Assembly (NCBI RefSeq): GCF_022815725.1 | Contig: NZ_JALGRF010000003.1 | Span: forward strand, 62,001 to 126,000 | Origin: Streptomyces sp. APSN-46.1 | GTDB lineage: Bacteria; Actinomycetota; Actinomycetes; Streptomycetales; Streptomycetaceae | Length of the DNA: 64,000 nucleotides | Direction of reading: 5' to 3' | Shown here: positions 61,865 to 64,000 of the stretch, piece by piece | Layout: the number at the start of each line of letters is the position of its first letter | Position numbering within the stretch: position 1 is the stretch's first letter | Program-made: the position numbers and the translations under genes | Notes under the pieces: generated by a model | Told to the model about the DNA's origin: nothing | Seen by the model: the letters and a program-made list of their open reading frames with translations, nothing else | The model's database searches: none

Positions 61865-64000
<2,136 letters not shown>

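Overview
The window is high-GC actinobacterial chromosome, almost certainly Streptomyces: GTG starts and ATGA/GTGA overlaps are frequent, lipoprotein and Tat-era regulators of Streptomyces type occur (TipAL-like MerR, WhiJ/AbaA-type XRE + DUF397 + HATPase, SigE-family ECF sigma), and the order MprF-like protein, folP, folB, folK, DUF3180, folE, ftsH, hpt, tilS, metalloprotease, dacB, ppa is the conserved Streptomyces block I know from S. coelicolor (SCO3397-SCO3409 region, from memory).

Layout. 1-3.9 kb: a small membrane protein, a coiled-coil protein, and a glycine-betaine/choline-type ABC importer (binding lipoprotein and two permeases, minus strand). 4.1-6.2 kb: an IS607-family insertion (serine recombinase TnpA plus RuvC nuclease TnpB) sitting in the divergent control region between the importer permeases and its ATPase (6.2-7.2 kb). 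7.3-22.5 kb: core block (membrane-anchored esterase, lysyl-lipid synthase-like protein, folate genes, ftsH, purine salvage, tRNA-Ile lysidine synthetase, PBP4, pyrophosphatase). 22.8-39.6 kb: ordinary accessory genes (ThrE-type exporter, DedA, TipAL with its diagnostic 19-bp-spacer promoter, ALDH, WhiJ-like locus with repeated 29-bp operators, FUSC, DUF2786, family A polymerase, ECF sigma, acetyltransferase, serine hydrolase).

39.8 kb to the right edge: a biosynthetic gene cluster that continues out of the window. Its logic as I read it: a class II DAHP synthase feeds chorismate; an aminodeoxychorismate synthase (PIKGT motif) and a PapC-type dehydrogenase, with a HisC/Pat-type aminotransferase, point to 4-aminophenylpyruvate/4-aminophenylalanine; a single 1170-residue polypeptide fuses a CreE-like flavoprotein to a CreD-like lyase, i.e. 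the aspartate-nitrosuccinate route to nitrous acid; an adenylate-forming enzyme is a candidate for nitrite-dependent N-N bond formation (as CreM does in cremeomycin); a serine O-acetyltransferase and a CysK-like enzyme would make a beta-substituted alanine; five ATP-grasp domains (three single proteins and one tandem-fused protein) would join the pieces without any NRPS; two MFS exporters, a mycothiol-nitroreductase-like DsbA protein, an N4/N6-type methyltransferase and a LuxR-type regulator with a divergent tiny secreted peptide complete it. No NRPS or PKS gene is visible. The product is unknown to me; a small ATP-grasp peptide carrying an aryl-diazo, triazene, azo or N-nitroso function is my inference, not an observation.

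No tRNA, rRNA or CRISPR array was seen.
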